DNA from: Flavobacterium croceum DSM 17960
Lineage (GTDB): Bacteria; Bacteroidota; Bacteroidia; Flavobacteriales; Flavobacteriaceae
Length of the DNA stretch: 64,000 nucleotides
Direction: 5' to 3'
NCBI RefSeq assembly: GCF_002917885.1
Contig: NZ_PQNY01000013.1
Span: forward strand, 1 to 64,000
Made by a program: the position numbers and the translations under genes. Numbering within the stretch: the stretch's first letter is position 1; each line of letters begins with the position of its first letter. Under the pieces are notes generated by a model. The model was not told where the DNA came from. It saw only the letters and a program-made list of their open reading frames with translations, and did no database searches. Of the stretch, positions 51,182-60,791 are shown one piece after another.

Positions 51182-51926
51182 CTTTTTGTATAGATTGAGT
51201 CAATAATGTGTAAATTTCTTTTTTTGTTATGTCGTTTAGCATCTCCAAATGCTTATTTATAGTGTTATTGTCGTTTCGTATAGCTGGGCCTGTTTGGGCT
51301 TCACTTGGTGTTAAATATTCTATTTTTGAAGCTGTTTCTTCAATTAAGGGCAATAATATTTCAAAAGGAATGTTGTTTTCTACACAAATATCATTGCCTA
51401 TTTTGTATAGATGATTTACAAAGTTGCAAACAAAAACAGCCGCTATATGTAACGATTTTCTTTGTTCTGAAGAAATAGAATATACTTTTTCCGATAATGA
51501 AAATGCGAGTTTTTCTAGTATTTTATAATCGCTTTCACTCTCTGTTTCTAAGCAAATTGGAACGGTTTTAAAATCGACTTCTTTATTTTTTGAGAAAGTT
51601 TGCAACGGATAAAACACACCTTTTCTATTTTTATCATTTATACACTGCATAGGCATAGTGCCCGAGGTATGCACAACAAATTGATTGGTAAAAGGTAAAT
51701 TTTCACTAACTTCTTGTATAGCACTATCACTCACAGCAATAATACAAACATCTGCTTGAGTCAAATGGGCAATATCAGTAATAATTTTTGATATGTGCAA
51801 ATTGCTAGGTAGCGCATTGCTATTTCGAGCATATACTTTTTTTAGAATTACTGTATCAGAATTCTCAAAATTTGTAATTAAATGCTGTGCAATATTGCCC
51901 GAACCAATAATATTTACTGTTATCAT
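51162..51926 (-). CDS. Rossmann-fold / DUF2520 protein
   Basis: The 254-residue protein has an N-terminal NAD(P)-binding motif ('IGSGNIAQHLITNF') of the F420-dependent oxidoreductase type, 'IIAVSDSAIQEV' and 'HTSGTMPM', and a helical C-terminal DUF2520 domain ('SLHIAAVFVCNFVNHLY'). Its substrate is unknown. It is the first gene of the operon DUF2520-kdsC-ubiA-maf-mscS. A minus-strand -7 box ends 4 bases before its ATG, which predicts a leaderless message. Confidence 0.85.
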   Translation of the reverse strand: MITVNIIGSGNIAQHLITNFENSDTVILKKVYARNSNALPSNLHISKIITDIAHLTQADVCIIAVSDSAIQEVSENLPFTNQFVVHTSGTMPMQCINDKNRKGVFYPLQTFSKNKEVDFKTVPICLETESESDYKILEKLAFSLSEKVYSISSEQRKSLHIAAVFVCNFVNHLYKIGNDICVENNIPFEILLPLIEETASKIEYLTPSEAQTGPAIRNDNNTINKHLEMLNDITKKEIYTLLTQSIQKDANKKL

Positions 51927-51930
51927 ACTG

Positions 51931-51938
51931 CAAAAATA
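51931..51938 (-). promoter_or_regulatory. minus-strand -7 box (TATTTTTG) directly before the DUF2520 start
   Basis: On the minus strand these bases read TATTTTTG. The final G (51931) is 5 bases before the A of the ATG (51926), so transcription would start at the start codon. Confidence 0.5.
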
Positions 51939-52000
51939 TCAATAAAAAAGTAAATTCTTTTTTTCAAATCTGTTTTCAACAATTTATATCTGTTAATTCT

Positions 52001-52017
52001 CTTAAAAAACTCTTAAA
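52001..52017 (+). promoter_or_regulatory. CTTAAA-N5-CTTAAA repeat upstream of ccsBA
   Basis: Two CTTAAA copies start 11 bases apart (52001 and 52012). The pair ends 38 bases before the -7 box at 52055, exactly the distance seen before the two-component operon at 13706. It is a candidate site for the same response regulator. Confidence 0.45.
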
Positions 52018-52054
52018 TAGGAATTGTTGAAGCAATCAATATTTAAAATTAGCT

Positions 52055-52062
52055 TACTTTTG
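52055..52062 (+). promoter_or_regulatory. -7 box (TACTTTTG) of ccsBA
   Basis: A full TAnnTTTG match that ends 24 bases before the ATG at 52087. Confidence 0.55.
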
Positions 52063-52086
52063 CATCGTTTATTTATATTTTTTCTT

Positions 52087-55000
52087 ATGCTAAAGAAACT
52101 ACTTTCTGTTCTGTTTTCCACCCGATTAATGGCTGTTTTATTTATAGTTTTTGCGGCAGCAATGGCAGCAGGAACTTTTATAGAAGATGCATACAATACA
52201 GATGCTGCTAGAGTTTGGATATACAATGCGTGGTGGTTTGAAGCGATTATGTTGGTGTTTGTAATCAATTTTTTTGGAAACATTAAAAAATACCAATTGT
52301 ATAAAAAAGAGAAATGGGCTACCTTGTTATTGCACTTATCTTTTATTTTTATTCTAGTTGGAGCATTTATTACAAGATATATTAGTTACGAAGGTATGAT
52401 GCCTATAAGAGAGCATAGTGTCTCGAGAGCTATATATTCAGATAAAAGTTTTTTAACACTCTATGTAGATGGTATGTACAAAGGCAAAATGATGCGTCGT
52501 AGTTTTGAAGAACCTCTAATCTTGTCTCCAGCTGTGTACCCACCATTTGCTAGTAATAATTTTTCTATTAGTACTAAATTTAATCAAACACCATTTTCGG
52601 TTTCTTATAAAGATTTTATTGCAGATGCCAAAGAAACTATCGTAGAAGATAAAAACGGAAAGTTATTTTTAAAGATGGTTGAATCGGGCGGAGGTTCTCG
52701 ACACGAGCATTATTTGGAAGAAGGACAAATAGCAAATATTCATAATATTTTATTTACATTAAACAAACCTGTTGCAGGAGCTGTAAATATTATTTCTAAG
52801 CTAGGTGTTACTACAATAAGCACACCATTTGACGGAAGCTATATGCGAATGTCAGATAAATTGCAAGGCAAAGTTACAAAAAACACTACAGATTTGTTAA
52901 TGTTTCGTTCACTCTACAATGTTGGCGAAGCACAATTTGTATTTCCAGAGCAGCCTATTAAAGGGAGTAAAAAATTAATTTCTGGAGGAGATTTAAAAGC
53001 CAAGCAAAATGAAAATGCACTTATTGTAACAGTTGAAACCGAAGGTAAAACAAAAGAAGTGGTGTTAAAAGGAACAAAGGGTAAACAAGGAGAAGGACAA
53101 ACATTTAAGCTCGGTAAACTAGAATTTACATTAGCTTATGGTTCTAAAATTTACGAAACACCTTTTGCTATCAAATTAAACGATTTTATTGCCGAAAAAT
53201 ATCCAGGAACAGAAAAATCATATTCTTCATTCAAAAGTAAAATTACTGTAATGGATACTTTATATGGCAATAACAAAAGGTTTGATACTGATGTATATAT
53301 GAATCATGTTTTAGACTATCAAGGATTTCGTTTTTTTCAATCGTCTTTCGATCCAGATGAACAAGGAACTATACTTTCTGTAAATCATGATTCTTGGGGA
53401 ACCAATATTACTTATTTGGGTTACTTTTTGCTATACTTTGGTTTAATGGCTATTCTATTTGTTAAAAACACACGTTTTGCCGATTTAAAAAGAAAATTAA
53501 ACGATATAAAAAAGAAAAAAGCATCGCTTTTATCAATTGCAGTATTGTTATTGTTTTCAAGTTATGCAATAGCCCAAAATCATAATCATAAAATAAATTT
53601 TCAAGATTCTATCCTTAAATACAAAGTTCCCGAAATTCAAGCCGAAAAATTTGGAAGACTAATCATTCAAGATGAAGGTGGTAGAATGAAGCCTATCAAT
53701 ACGTTTTCATCAGAACTTTTACGAAAAATAAGTAAACATGATAACTTTTTTGGTTTGAATTCTGATCAGGCTTTTCTATCGATGACACAATACCCAAATG
53801 CTTGGTTTGAATTGCCTGTACTTTACATTAAAAAAGGGAACGATAGTTTGCGTGGTATTATTGGTGTAAATAAAGATGAAAAATATGCTTCGTTAAGAAA
53901 CTTTTTTGATGAAAAAGGTAATTACAAGCTTTCTAGATATTTAGATGAAGCAAATAGAGCTTCAGTTCCCAATCAATTTCAAAAAGATTTTATCGATATA
54001 GACAAACGTGTCAATTTATATTACAGAGCCTTATATGGTGGTGCATTAAAAGTATTTCCAATTCCAAACGATAAAAACAATAAGTGGGTATCTTATTTAG
54101 AATTGAGTACACCTACAGGTACGGCATTAGACACCATAAAAAATGCCTTACCTATTTACTTAAACGCTTTGAGCAAAGGTATAGAAAGTAAAAATTTTAC
54201 TATGGCAAATACCATGCTCGATGGTATCGATAAATACCAACAAAAGTTTGGTAAAAGTGTTATTCCTACCAAAGAAAAGGTTGATGTAGAAATTTTGTAT
54301 AACAAATATGATGTTTTTAAAAATCTATTTGCAGTACTGATGGTTACCAGTGTAATTATGATAATACTGGTAGTTTCAAATATATTTTTTAATCCAAAAT
54401 GGTTAATATTAACTATTAATGCTACTCATATATTTATAGCTATATTATTTGTGGTTCATACACTTGGGCTTATAGCTCGTTGGTATGTGTCTGGGCACGC
54501 GCCTTGGAGTAATGCATACGAAAGTATGATTTATGTTTCTTGGGCAACATCGTTTTTTGCATTAGCATTTGATACAAAATCGAAGCTTACAGTTGCTGCA
54601 GGAGCTTTTGTTTCTTCTATGATATTAATGATTGCTCATTGGAATTGGATGGATCCAGATATAGGCAATTTACAACCTGTACTTAATTCGTATTGGCTAA
54701 TGATACATGTTGCAATAATTGTGGCAAGTTATGGTCCTTTTACACTAGGAATGGTGCTTGGTTTGGTTTCACTATTGCTAATTATTTTTACCAATAAAAA
54801 TAACAAACAAAAAATGGAACTTAACATCAAAGAGATTACTTACATTACAGAAATGGCTCTAACTATTGGTTTGGTTATGCTTACTATTGGTAATTTCTTG
54901 GGCGGACAATGGGCAAACGAATCCTGGGGGAGATACTGGGGTTGGGATCCAAAAGAAACGTGGGCTTTAATAAGTATAATGGTGTATGCATTTGTAATTC

Positions 55001-55233
55001 ATGCACGATTTGTACCTGCTTTGCGAGGCTTATTTGCCTTTAACTTTATGAGTGTTTTAGCATTTGCTTCTATTTTAATGACATATTTTGGTGTGAATTT
55101 TCATTTATCGGGTATGCACTCGTATGCTACAGGTGAAAGACAAAATGTACAAATTTATTTATACATACTCGTAGGTTATTTCATTTTATCAGCAATTGCT
55201 TATGTTAAGTATAGAAAATGGTATAAAAAATAG
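52087..55233 (+). CDS. ccsBA: CcsBA-type cytochrome c synthase (ResB-ResC fusion)
   Basis: The 1048-residue membrane protein fuses a ResB/CcsB half to a ResC/CcsA half. The first ~430 residues have three early helices ('LFSTRLMAVLFIVFAAAMAA'), a large periplasmic domain and one more helix. The C-terminal part has the heme-handling 'SGHAPWSNAYES' with a conserved His, the WWD-type 'WGRYWGWDPKETWALI', and 'NFHLSGMHSYATG'. It exports heme and attaches it to CxxCH of apocytochromes. ATG 52087 is chosen because the upstream TTG 52024 lies before the promoter. It is the sole gene between its promoter and a terminator. Confidence 0.92.
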   Translation: MLKKLLSVLFSTRLMAVLFIVFAAAMAAGTFIEDAYNTDAARVWIYNAWWFEAIMLVFVINFFGNIKKYQLYKKEKWATLLLHLSFIFILVGAFITRYISYEGMMPIREHSVSRAIYSDKSFLTLYVDGMYKGKMMRRSFEEPLILSPAVYPPFASNNFSISTKFNQTPFSVSYKDFIADAKETIVEDKNGKLFLKMVESGGGSRHEHYLEEGQIANIHNILFTLNKPVAGAVNIISKLGVTTISTPFDGSYMRMSDKLQGKVTKNTTDLLMFRSLYNVGEAQFVFPEQPIKGSKKLISGGDLKAKQNENALIVTVETEGKTKEVVLKGTKGKQGEGQTFKLGKLEFTLAYGSKIYETPFAIKLNDFIAEKYPGTEKSYSSFKSKITVMDTLYGNNKRFDTDVYMNHVLDYQGFRFFQSSFDPDEQGTILSVNHDSWGTNITYLGYFLLYFGLMAILFVKNTRFADLKRKLNDIKKKKASLLSIAVLLLFSSYAIAQNHNHKINFQDSILKYKVPEIQAEKFGRLIIQDEGGRMKPINTFSSELLRKISKHDNFFGLNSDQAFLSMTQYPNAWFELPVLYIKKGNDSLRGIIGVNKDEKYASLRNFFDEKGNYKLSRYLDEANRASVPNQFQKDFIDIDKRVNLYYRALYGGALKVFPIPNDKNNKWVSYLELSTPTGTALDTIKNALPIYLNALSKGIESKNFTMANTMLDGIDKYQQKFGKSVIPTKEKVDVEILYNKYDVFKNLFAVLMVTSVIMIILVVSNIFFNPKWLILTINATHIFIAILFVVHTLGLIARWYVSGHAPWSNAYESMIYVSWATSFFALAFDTKSKLTVAAGAFVSSMILMIAHWNWMDPDIGNLQPVLNSYWLMIHVAIIVASYGPFTLGMVLGLVSLLLIIFTNKNNKQKMELNIKEITYITEMALTIGLVMLTIGNFLGGQWANESWGRYWGWDPKETWALISIMVYAFVIHARFVPALRGLFAFNFMSVLAFASILMTYFGVNFHLSGMHSYATGERQNVQIYLYILVGYFILSAIAYVKYRKWYKK

Positions 55234-55257
55234 CAAATACTTTGTTGCTTAAAAATT

Positions 55258-55293
55258 AAAAGCTTGTTACATAAAACGTAACAAGCTTTTTTT
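55258..55293 (+). terminator. terminator after ccsBA
   Basis: A perfect 13-bp stem (AAAAGCTTGTTAC / GTAACAAGCTTTT) with a 7-base loop and a T-run. Confidence 0.92.
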
Positions 55294-55344
55294 GTACAGT
55301 ATAAATACGTATTTTTACACACCAAACAGCACACTTCTTTATTT

Positions 55345-55878
55345 ATGAGTCAAAAAGTATTACTCAGTTCCAAAGAAATGGCAATTATGCTACAACGTTT
55401 GGCTTGCCAATTGGTAGAAAAGCATGCCGATTTTTCAGAAACTGTATTGATAGGCATACAACCTAGAGGCACTTTTCTAGCCAATAGAATTCAGAAAATA
55501 TTGCTTGAAAAGTATGCTATTCAAAATCTAAAGTTAGGTTTTTTAGACATTACTTTTTTTCGAGATGATTTTAAACATTCTGTAAAACCTTTGGAAGCCA
55601 ATAAAACCCAAATTGATTTTTTGGTCGAAAATAAAAAAGTCGTTTTTATAGATGATGTTTTGTATACAGGCAGAAGTATAAATGCGGCACTTACGGCAAT
55701 ACAATCTTTTGGGCGACCAAAATCGGTAGAATTATTAACACTTATTGACAGAAGATTTAGTAGGCATTTACCCATACAACCCGATTATAAAGGCAAGCAA
55801 GTAGATGCTATTAATAATGAAAAAGTAAAAGTTTCTTGGCTAGAAACACAAGGCGAAGATGCTGTATTTATTATTTAA
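55345..55878 (+). CDS. pyrR: PyrR pyrimidine regulator / uracil phosphoribosyltransferase
   Basis: The 177-residue protein is a type I PRTase with 'IGIQPRGTFLANRI' and the PRPP loop 'VVFIDDVLYTGRSINAAL', and ends 'GEDAVFII'. PyrR either attenuates pyr transcription by binding RNA or acts as a uracil PRTase. The aspartate carbamoyltransferase gene starts 24 bases downstream. I found no PyrR-type anti-antiterminator in the ~50-base leader, so an enzymatic role is possible here. Confidence 0.9.
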   Translation: MSQKVLLSSKEMAIMLQRLACQLVEKHADFSETVLIGIQPRGTFLANRIQKILLEKYAIQNLKLGFLDITFFRDDFKHSVKPLEANKTQIDFLVENKKVVFIDDVLYTGRSINAALTAIQSFGRPKSVELLTLIDRRFSRHLPIQPDYKGKQVDAINNEKVKVSWLETQGEDAVFII

Positions 55879-55902
55879 AATAACACAACAAACTACCAAA
55901 CC

Positions 55903-56829
55903 ATGTCTGAATTATCGGTAAATCATCTTTTAGGAATTAAATATTTAAAGAAACAAGATTTAGATTTAATTTTTGATACAGCCGCACATTTTAAAGAAGT
56001 AATAAATAGACCAATAAAAAAAGTTCCATCTTTGCGCGATGTAACGATTGCTAATATTTTTTTTGAAAATAGCACCCGAACCAAACTTTCTTTTGAATTG
56101 GCACAAAAACGACTTTCGGCAGATGTAATTAGTTTTTCTGCGGCACAATCATCTGTAAAAAAAGGAGAAACACTTATAGATACTGTAAATAATATTCTTT
56201 CGATGAAAGTAGATATGGTGGTTATGCGACATTCACACGCTGGAGCAGCTCATTTTTTGGCAAAAAATGTAAATGCAACAATTATTAATGCGGGCGATGG
56301 AGCGCATGAGCATCCTACACAAGCATTACTAGATAGCTTTACAATTAAAGAAAAATTAGGAGAAGTTGCAGGAAAAAAAATTGTTATTGTTGGCGATATA
56401 CTGCATTCGAGAGTAGCGTTGTCAAATATTTTTGCTCTAAAAATGCAAGGAGCAGAAGTAAAAGTTTGTGGACCAAAAACACTTATTCCAAAGCATATAG
56501 AAAGTTTAGGTGTTACCGTAGAACCCAATTTAGCCAAAGCACTTCATTGGTGTGATGTAGCAAATGTATTAAGGGTTCAAAACGAAAGATTAGATGTAAA
56601 TTATTTTCCTTCTACAAGAGAGTATGCTCAACAATATGGTATTACCTCAGAATTGTTGGAAACTTTAAATAAAGAAATTGTAATTATGCACCCTGGGCCC
56701 ATCAATAGAGGAGTAGAACTTACATCAGAAGTTGCCGATTCATCTCACTCTGTTATATTAGAACAAGTAGAAAATGGAGTAGCGGTGCGCATGGCAGTTA
56801 TTTATCTTTTGGCGTCTAAACTAAAGTAG
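55903..56829 (+). CDS. pyrB: aspartate carbamoyltransferase catalytic subunit
   Basis: The 308-residue enzyme condenses carbamoyl phosphate with aspartate in pyrimidine synthesis. It has the carbamoyl-phosphate site 'FENSTRTKLSFELA', 'VMRHSHAGAAH', 'HEHPTQALLDSFTI', and the C-terminal 'IMHPGPINRGVEL'. Length is typical of the class without a regulatory subunit. It follows pyrR and is followed 35 bases later by a small protein gene. No pyrI is present nearby. Confidence 0.94.
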   Translation: MSELSVNHLLGIKYLKKQDLDLIFDTAAHFKEVINRPIKKVPSLRDVTIANIFFENSTRTKLSFELAQKRLSADVISFSAAQSSVKKGETLIDTVNNILSMKVDMVVMRHSHAGAAHFLAKNVNATIINAGDGAHEHPTQALLDSFTIKEKLGEVAGKKIVIVGDILHSRVALSNIFALKMQGAEVKVCGPKTLIPKHIESLGVTVEPNLAKALHWCDVANVLRVQNERLDVNYFPSTREYAQQYGITSELLETLNKEIVIMHPGPINRGVELTSEVADSSHSVILEQVENGVAVRMAVIYLLASKLK

Positions 56830-56864
56830 AATTTGTAAATTAGCATTTTAATATTATCTGTTAA

Positions 56865-57194
56865 ATGAAAGTAGAAAAAAAGCATCAATGTACTGTTTTA
56901 AAAGATACACAAGAACTTGTTTCTGTATTTTTAGAGAAAGTAACACATGAGTATCAAACATTTCATAATGACAATTTAGTACTCGATATTTCAAAAAAAG
57001 AGATTTCCCTCGATGACATTAAGGCATTTTTACCATTACAAAAAACACATAAAAAAAATAAAAAGTCATTGGTAATCGTAGCGTCAAACATCGATTTTAA
57101 TAAAACTCCTGCTCAACTTACTGTGGTTCCAACTTTGCAAGAAGCTTTTGATATTATTGAAATGGAAGAAATAGAGCGCGATTTAGGATTTTAA
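56865..57194 (+). CDS. small protein upstream of RNase Z, STAS-like
   Basis: This 109-residue protein looks like an alpha/beta domain with alternating strands and helices ('NLVLDISKKEISLDDIKAFL', 'KKSLVIVASNIDF', 'TVVPTLQEAFDIIEMEEIE'), reminiscent of STAS domains. It ends 'ERDLGF'. In related genomes a short gene like this precedes rnz and is sometimes named after it. It has no nuclease motif. It is likely cotranscribed with the membrane protein gene and rnz that follow. Confidence 0.6.
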   Translation: MKVEKKHQCTVLKDTQELVSVFLEKVTHEYQTFHNDNLVLDISKKEISLDDIKAFLPLQKTHKKNKKSLVIVASNIDFNKTPAQLTVVPTLQEAFDIIEMEEIERDLGF

Positions 57195-57206
57195 AATAAG
57201 TAATTT

Positions 57207-57404
57207 ATGAACCCAAAAATTATACTTTACGGCAACGCTATATTGTTGTTTTTTTTTACATTTTTACTAGCGTCACAACTTATAATAGGTATTAAATCGG
57301 GCAATTTTGATTGGTTTAAAATCGTTTTGTTTTTTACCGCATTACTATTCTCTCTATTTACGATTGTAAAGTACGCTAAAATTATCAATAAAGATAAATC
57401 TTGA
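57207..57404 (+). CDS. small two-helix membrane protein between the STAS-like gene and rnz
   Basis: This 65-residue protein has two hydrophobic segments (about 6-27 and 37-56) with a short loop and ends 'NKDKS'. I do not recognise a family. Its TGA stop overlaps the TTG start codon of rnz (TTGA), so the two are translationally coupled. It lies 12 bases after the STAS-like gene. Confidence 0.6.
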   Translation: MNPKIILYGNAILLFFFTFLLASQLIIGIKSGNFDWFKIVLFFTALLFSLFTIVKYAKIINKDKS

Positions 57405-58309
57405 AAATTACAATTCTTGGCTGTTATGCCGCTACTCCGCGTACCTTTTCCAACCCAACATCGCAAGTTTTGGAGATAAAAAATCATACTTTTTTAATAG
57501 ACTGTGCAGAAGGAACACAAGTGCAATTAAGAAAAAGTAAGGTAAAGTTTTCAAAAATCAATCATGTTTTTATTTCACATTTGCATGGCGATCATTTTTA
57601 TGGGCTTATTGGTTTGATTTCAACTTTTATGCTTCTTAATAGAGAAAACGATTTGCATGTTTATGGTCCAAAAGGCATTAAAGAAATCATACTTTTACAA
57701 CTTAGAGCATCGGGTTCTTATACAGGCTATAATTTGTATTTTCATGAATTGGTTTCAAAAGAATCAGAATTGTTGTTTGAAGATGAAAAAGTTATTGTAA
57801 AAACAATTCCGTTGCAACATAGAGTCTACACGAATGGTTTTTTATTTTTAGAAAAAAATACAGAACGCAGACTTAATTTTGAAGCATTAGCAAGTTATAA
57901 TATTGATAAACTATATTTTAACAAGTTTAAACAAGGAGGTGATATGGTTTTGGAAAACGGAGTAATTATTCCAAATGCTCAATTAACATTTAATCCCATT
58001 GCTCCAAAAAGTTATGCCTATTGTAGCGATACAATGTATACCGAATCTATATTACCAATTATAGAAAAAGCAACGGTATTATACCATGAAAGTACATTTT
58101 TGGAATCTGAGAGTCATTTGTCTGATAAAACAATGCATAGTACCGCAAAACAAGCAGCACTTATAGCCAAAAAAGCACAAGTGCAGCATCTTATACTGGG
58201 GCATTATTCTACACGATACAACAATATAGAAATGTTTAAAGAAGAAGCCAATACTATTTTTCATTCTGTACATTTGGCAGATGATGGTAAAGAGATGGAG
58301 TTTATTTAA
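57401..58309 (+). CDS. rnz: ribonuclease Z
   Basis: The 302-residue zinc endonuclease of the metallo-beta-lactamase fold processes tRNA 3' ends. It starts with TTG (57401), which overlaps the previous stop; the start is supported because 'MKITILGCYAATP' is the usual N-terminus. Motifs are 'DCAEGTQVQL', 'ISHLHGDHFYGL' (H-x-H-x-D-H), 'YCSDTMY', 'LYHESTF' and 'LGHYSTRY'. All metal ligands appear intact. It is followed by priA after 40 bases. Confidence 0.92.
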   Translation: MKITILGCYAATPRTFSNPTSQVLEIKNHTFLIDCAEGTQVQLRKSKVKFSKINHVFISHLHGDHFYGLIGLISTFMLLNRENDLHVYGPKGIKEIILLQLRASGSYTGYNLYFHELVSKESELLFEDEKVIVKTIPLQHRVYTNGFLFLEKNTERRLNFEALASYNIDKLYFNKFKQGGDMVLENGVIIPNAQLTFNPIAPKSYAYCSDTMYTESILPIIEKATVLYHESTFLESESHLSDKTMHSTAKQAALIAKKAQVQHLILGHYSTRYNNIEMFKEEANTIFHSVHLADDGKEMEFI

Positions 58310-58349
58310 ATTTGTCAATAATAGTATTTTTTAATAGCAAAAGCAAAGT

Positions 58350-60791
58350 ATGTTTTTTATAGAAGTTGTTTTACCTCTGGCTGTTGCTAAAACTTTTACA
58401 TATCAAGTTTCTCAAGCAGAGTATGCTTTTGTGCAACAAGGTATGCGGGTGGCTGTGCCTTTTGGAAAAACAAAAATATATACAGCACTTATTCTCAATA
58501 AGCACCAACAAGAACCTTTGCTCTATCAAGCCAAAGAAATACATCAAATATTAGATACTGCTCCTGTTGTTACATCTATACAAATACAGCATTGGCAATG
58601 GATTTCAGAATATTATATGTGCTCTTTAGGAAAAGTCTTTAAATGTGCTTTACCTTCGGCGTTACTATTGGAAAGTGAAACAATTATTTACTCCAATCAA
58701 AGTGCAGAAAATTCTCAAGACCAGCTCACAGATGATGAGTTTTTAATACTAGAAGCTTTATCTTTTCAAACACAATTAAAAATTGAAGATGTAGCTTCTA
58801 TCTTGCATAAAAAAAATGTTTTGCCTGTAGTACAAATTCTTATTCAGAAACAACTTATATCTGTAAAAGAAGAATTGCAAGAACTATTTAAACCTAAACT
58901 AATTAAATACATTAAACTTCATGATAATTATGCTACCGAAACAGCATTATCAGAGCTTTTAGACACTTTAAAAGGAGCAAAGCAAAAAGAAATTATTCTG
59001 TATTATTTTCAATTAAAATCTACACAAAAAAAGCCTATTGCAGCTAGCCAAATAACCCATGTTTTACCTGCATCTACTTTGAAAACTTTGGTAGAAAAAA
59101 ACATATTTGAAGAATACTATGTTCAAGAAGATAGAGTTTCTTTTACATCGAGCAACAATGTAAATAATTTGCTGTTAAGTACTGCTCAACAGAAAGCTTA
59201 TGAAGAAATAGGTAATAATTTTCAGAATAAAAATGCTGTATTATTACATGGAATTACAGCATCAGGTAAAACAGAAATTTACATAAAACTTATTAACGAT
59301 TGCTTACTGCAAAACAAACAAGTTTTATTTCTTGTTCCCGAAATCGCGCTTACCACACAACTTGTATCTCGATTAACGGCCTATTTTGGAAATTTGGTTT
59401 CGGTATTTCATTCAAAATATTCAAATAATGAAAGGGTAGAAGTTTGGAATAATTTGCTTGCCAATTCCGACAAAAGTAAAATAATCATAGGTGCGAGGTC
59501 GGCTCTATTTTTACCTTTTCAAGATTTAGGTTTAATTATAATAGATGAAGAACACGAACCCTCGTTTAAACAAACAGATCCAGCACCAAGATACCACACC
59601 CGTGATGCAGCAATGGTTTTGGCTTCTAGTTACAAATCGAAAGTTTTACTAGGCTCTGCAACACCTTCTATAGAAACGTATTACAATGCTCTTTCTGGCA
59701 AGTATGGATTGGTAACTTTATCTGAAAGGTATTCTAAAACCCCTTTACCCGAAATAGTGCTTGTAGATTTAAAAGATGCTTATTTTAGAAAAAAAATGAC
59801 AGGGCATTTTAGTTCTTTATTACTAGACGAAATAGCACAATCACTTGGTTTAGGAGAACAAGTAATTTTATTCCAAAATAGAAGAGGTTTTGCACCCGTT
59901 TTAGAATGTATTACTTGTGGCCATGTTCCTCAATGTCCTAATTGCGATGTGAGTTTAACCTACCATAAGTTTAAAAATCAATTGCGTTGTCATTATTGTG
60001 GATATGCTATAGCAAAACCTACAAATTGTCATGTTTGTGCTTCGGTAGATTTGTCTACAAAAGGTTTTGGTACAGAACAAATAGAATTAGAATTGGCAGA
60101 ATTGTTCCCAAATGCTAATATTAAGCGTATGGATCAAGATACAACTCGAGGTAAAAATAGTTTTGAAAACCTTATACATGCTTTTAAAAACCGTGAAATA
60201 GATGTTTTGGTTGGTACACAAATGTTGGCAAAAGGTTTAGATTTTGATAATGTATCGTTGGTTGGAATTATGAATGCAGACAATATGCTTTATTACCCCG
60301 ATTTTAGAGCCTTTGAGCGAAGTTATCAAATGATGACGCAAGTTTCGGGTAGGGCTGGTAGAGGAGAAAAACAGGGCAAAGTAGTTATTCAAACCTACAA
60401 TCCGTTACACAATATTATTCAGCAAGTAAGTAACCAAGATTATTTGGGTATGTATAAAGAGCAGTTATATGAACGTCAAATATTTAAGTATCCGCCTTAT
60501 TGTAGGTTGGTAAAATTTACCCTAAAAAATCGTGATTACGAAAAACTAAAAGAAGCATCTTTTTGGTTGTATAATGTATTAAAACAACATTTGGATATAC
60601 CTGTTTTAGGGCCAGAAGAACCCGCTGTTTCCAAAATAAGAAATGAATATATACGAACAATTTTAATAAAACTACCTTATTCAAACCAATTAATAGTTAC
60701 AAAAAAAACTATTCAGAAAATTCTAAATAGTTTTGAAACAATTTCTCAATATAAATCGGTTAAAATAGCAATAAATGTAGATTTTTATTAA
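58350..60791 (+). CDS. priA: primosomal protein N' (PriA helicase)
   Basis: The 813-residue helicase restarts stalled replication forks. It has an N-terminal DNA-binding domain and Walker A 'HGITASGKTEIYIKL' (K307), the DEEH box 'IIDEEHEPSFK', 'LLGSATPS', and helicase motifs in the C-terminal half ('VLVGTQMLAKGLDFDNV', 'VSGRAGRGEK'). It also has paired Cys zinc sites in order: 'CITCGHVPQCPNC', then 'CHYC' and 'CHVC'. Length and motifs are standard. The stop codon overlaps the convergent LytTR gene by 4 bases. Confidence 0.93.
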   Translation: MFFIEVVLPLAVAKTFTYQVSQAEYAFVQQGMRVAVPFGKTKIYTALILNKHQQEPLLYQAKEIHQILDTAPVVTSIQIQHWQWISEYYMCSLGKVFKCALPSALLLESETIIYSNQSAENSQDQLTDDEFLILEALSFQTQLKIEDVASILHKKNVLPVVQILIQKQLISVKEELQELFKPKLIKYIKLHDNYATETALSELLDTLKGAKQKEIILYYFQLKSTQKKPIAASQITHVLPASTLKTLVEKNIFEEYYVQEDRVSFTSSNNVNNLLLSTAQQKAYEEIGNNFQNKNAVLLHGITASGKTEIYIKLINDCLLQNKQVLFLVPEIALTTQLVSRLTAYFGNLVSVFHSKYSNNERVEVWNNLLANSDKSKIIIGARSALFLPFQDLGLIIIDEEHEPSFKQTDPAPRYHTRDAAMVLASSYKSKVLLGSATPSIETYYNALSGKYGLVTLSERYSKTPLPEIVLVDLKDAYFRKKMTGHFSSLLLDEIAQSLGLGEQVILFQNRRGFAPVLECITCGHVPQCPNCDVSLTYHKFKNQLRCHYCGYAIAKPTNCHVCASVDLSTKGFGTEQIELELAELFPNANIKRMDQDTTRGKNSFENLIHAFKNREIDVLVGTQMLAKGLDFDNVSLVGIMNADNMLYYPDFRAFERSYQMMTQVSGRAGRGEKQGKVVIQTYNPLHNIIQQVSNQDYLGMYKEQLYERQIFKYPPYCRLVKFTLKNRDYEKLKEASFWLYNVLKQHLDIPVLGPEEPAVSKIRNEYIRTILIKLPYSNQLIVTKKTIQKILNSFETISQYKSVKIAINVDFY

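Noticed and set aside
55258-55293. TGTTAC / GTAACA dyad after ccsBA as an operator like that at 40366
   Set aside because: Its arms are 7 bases apart, it extends to a 13-bp stem and it ends in a T-run, so it is a terminator. The half-site match is probably incidental.
55294-55344. PyrR-binding attenuator before pyrR-pyrB
   Set aside because: I see no hairpin or conserved PyrR-binding loop in the short leader.
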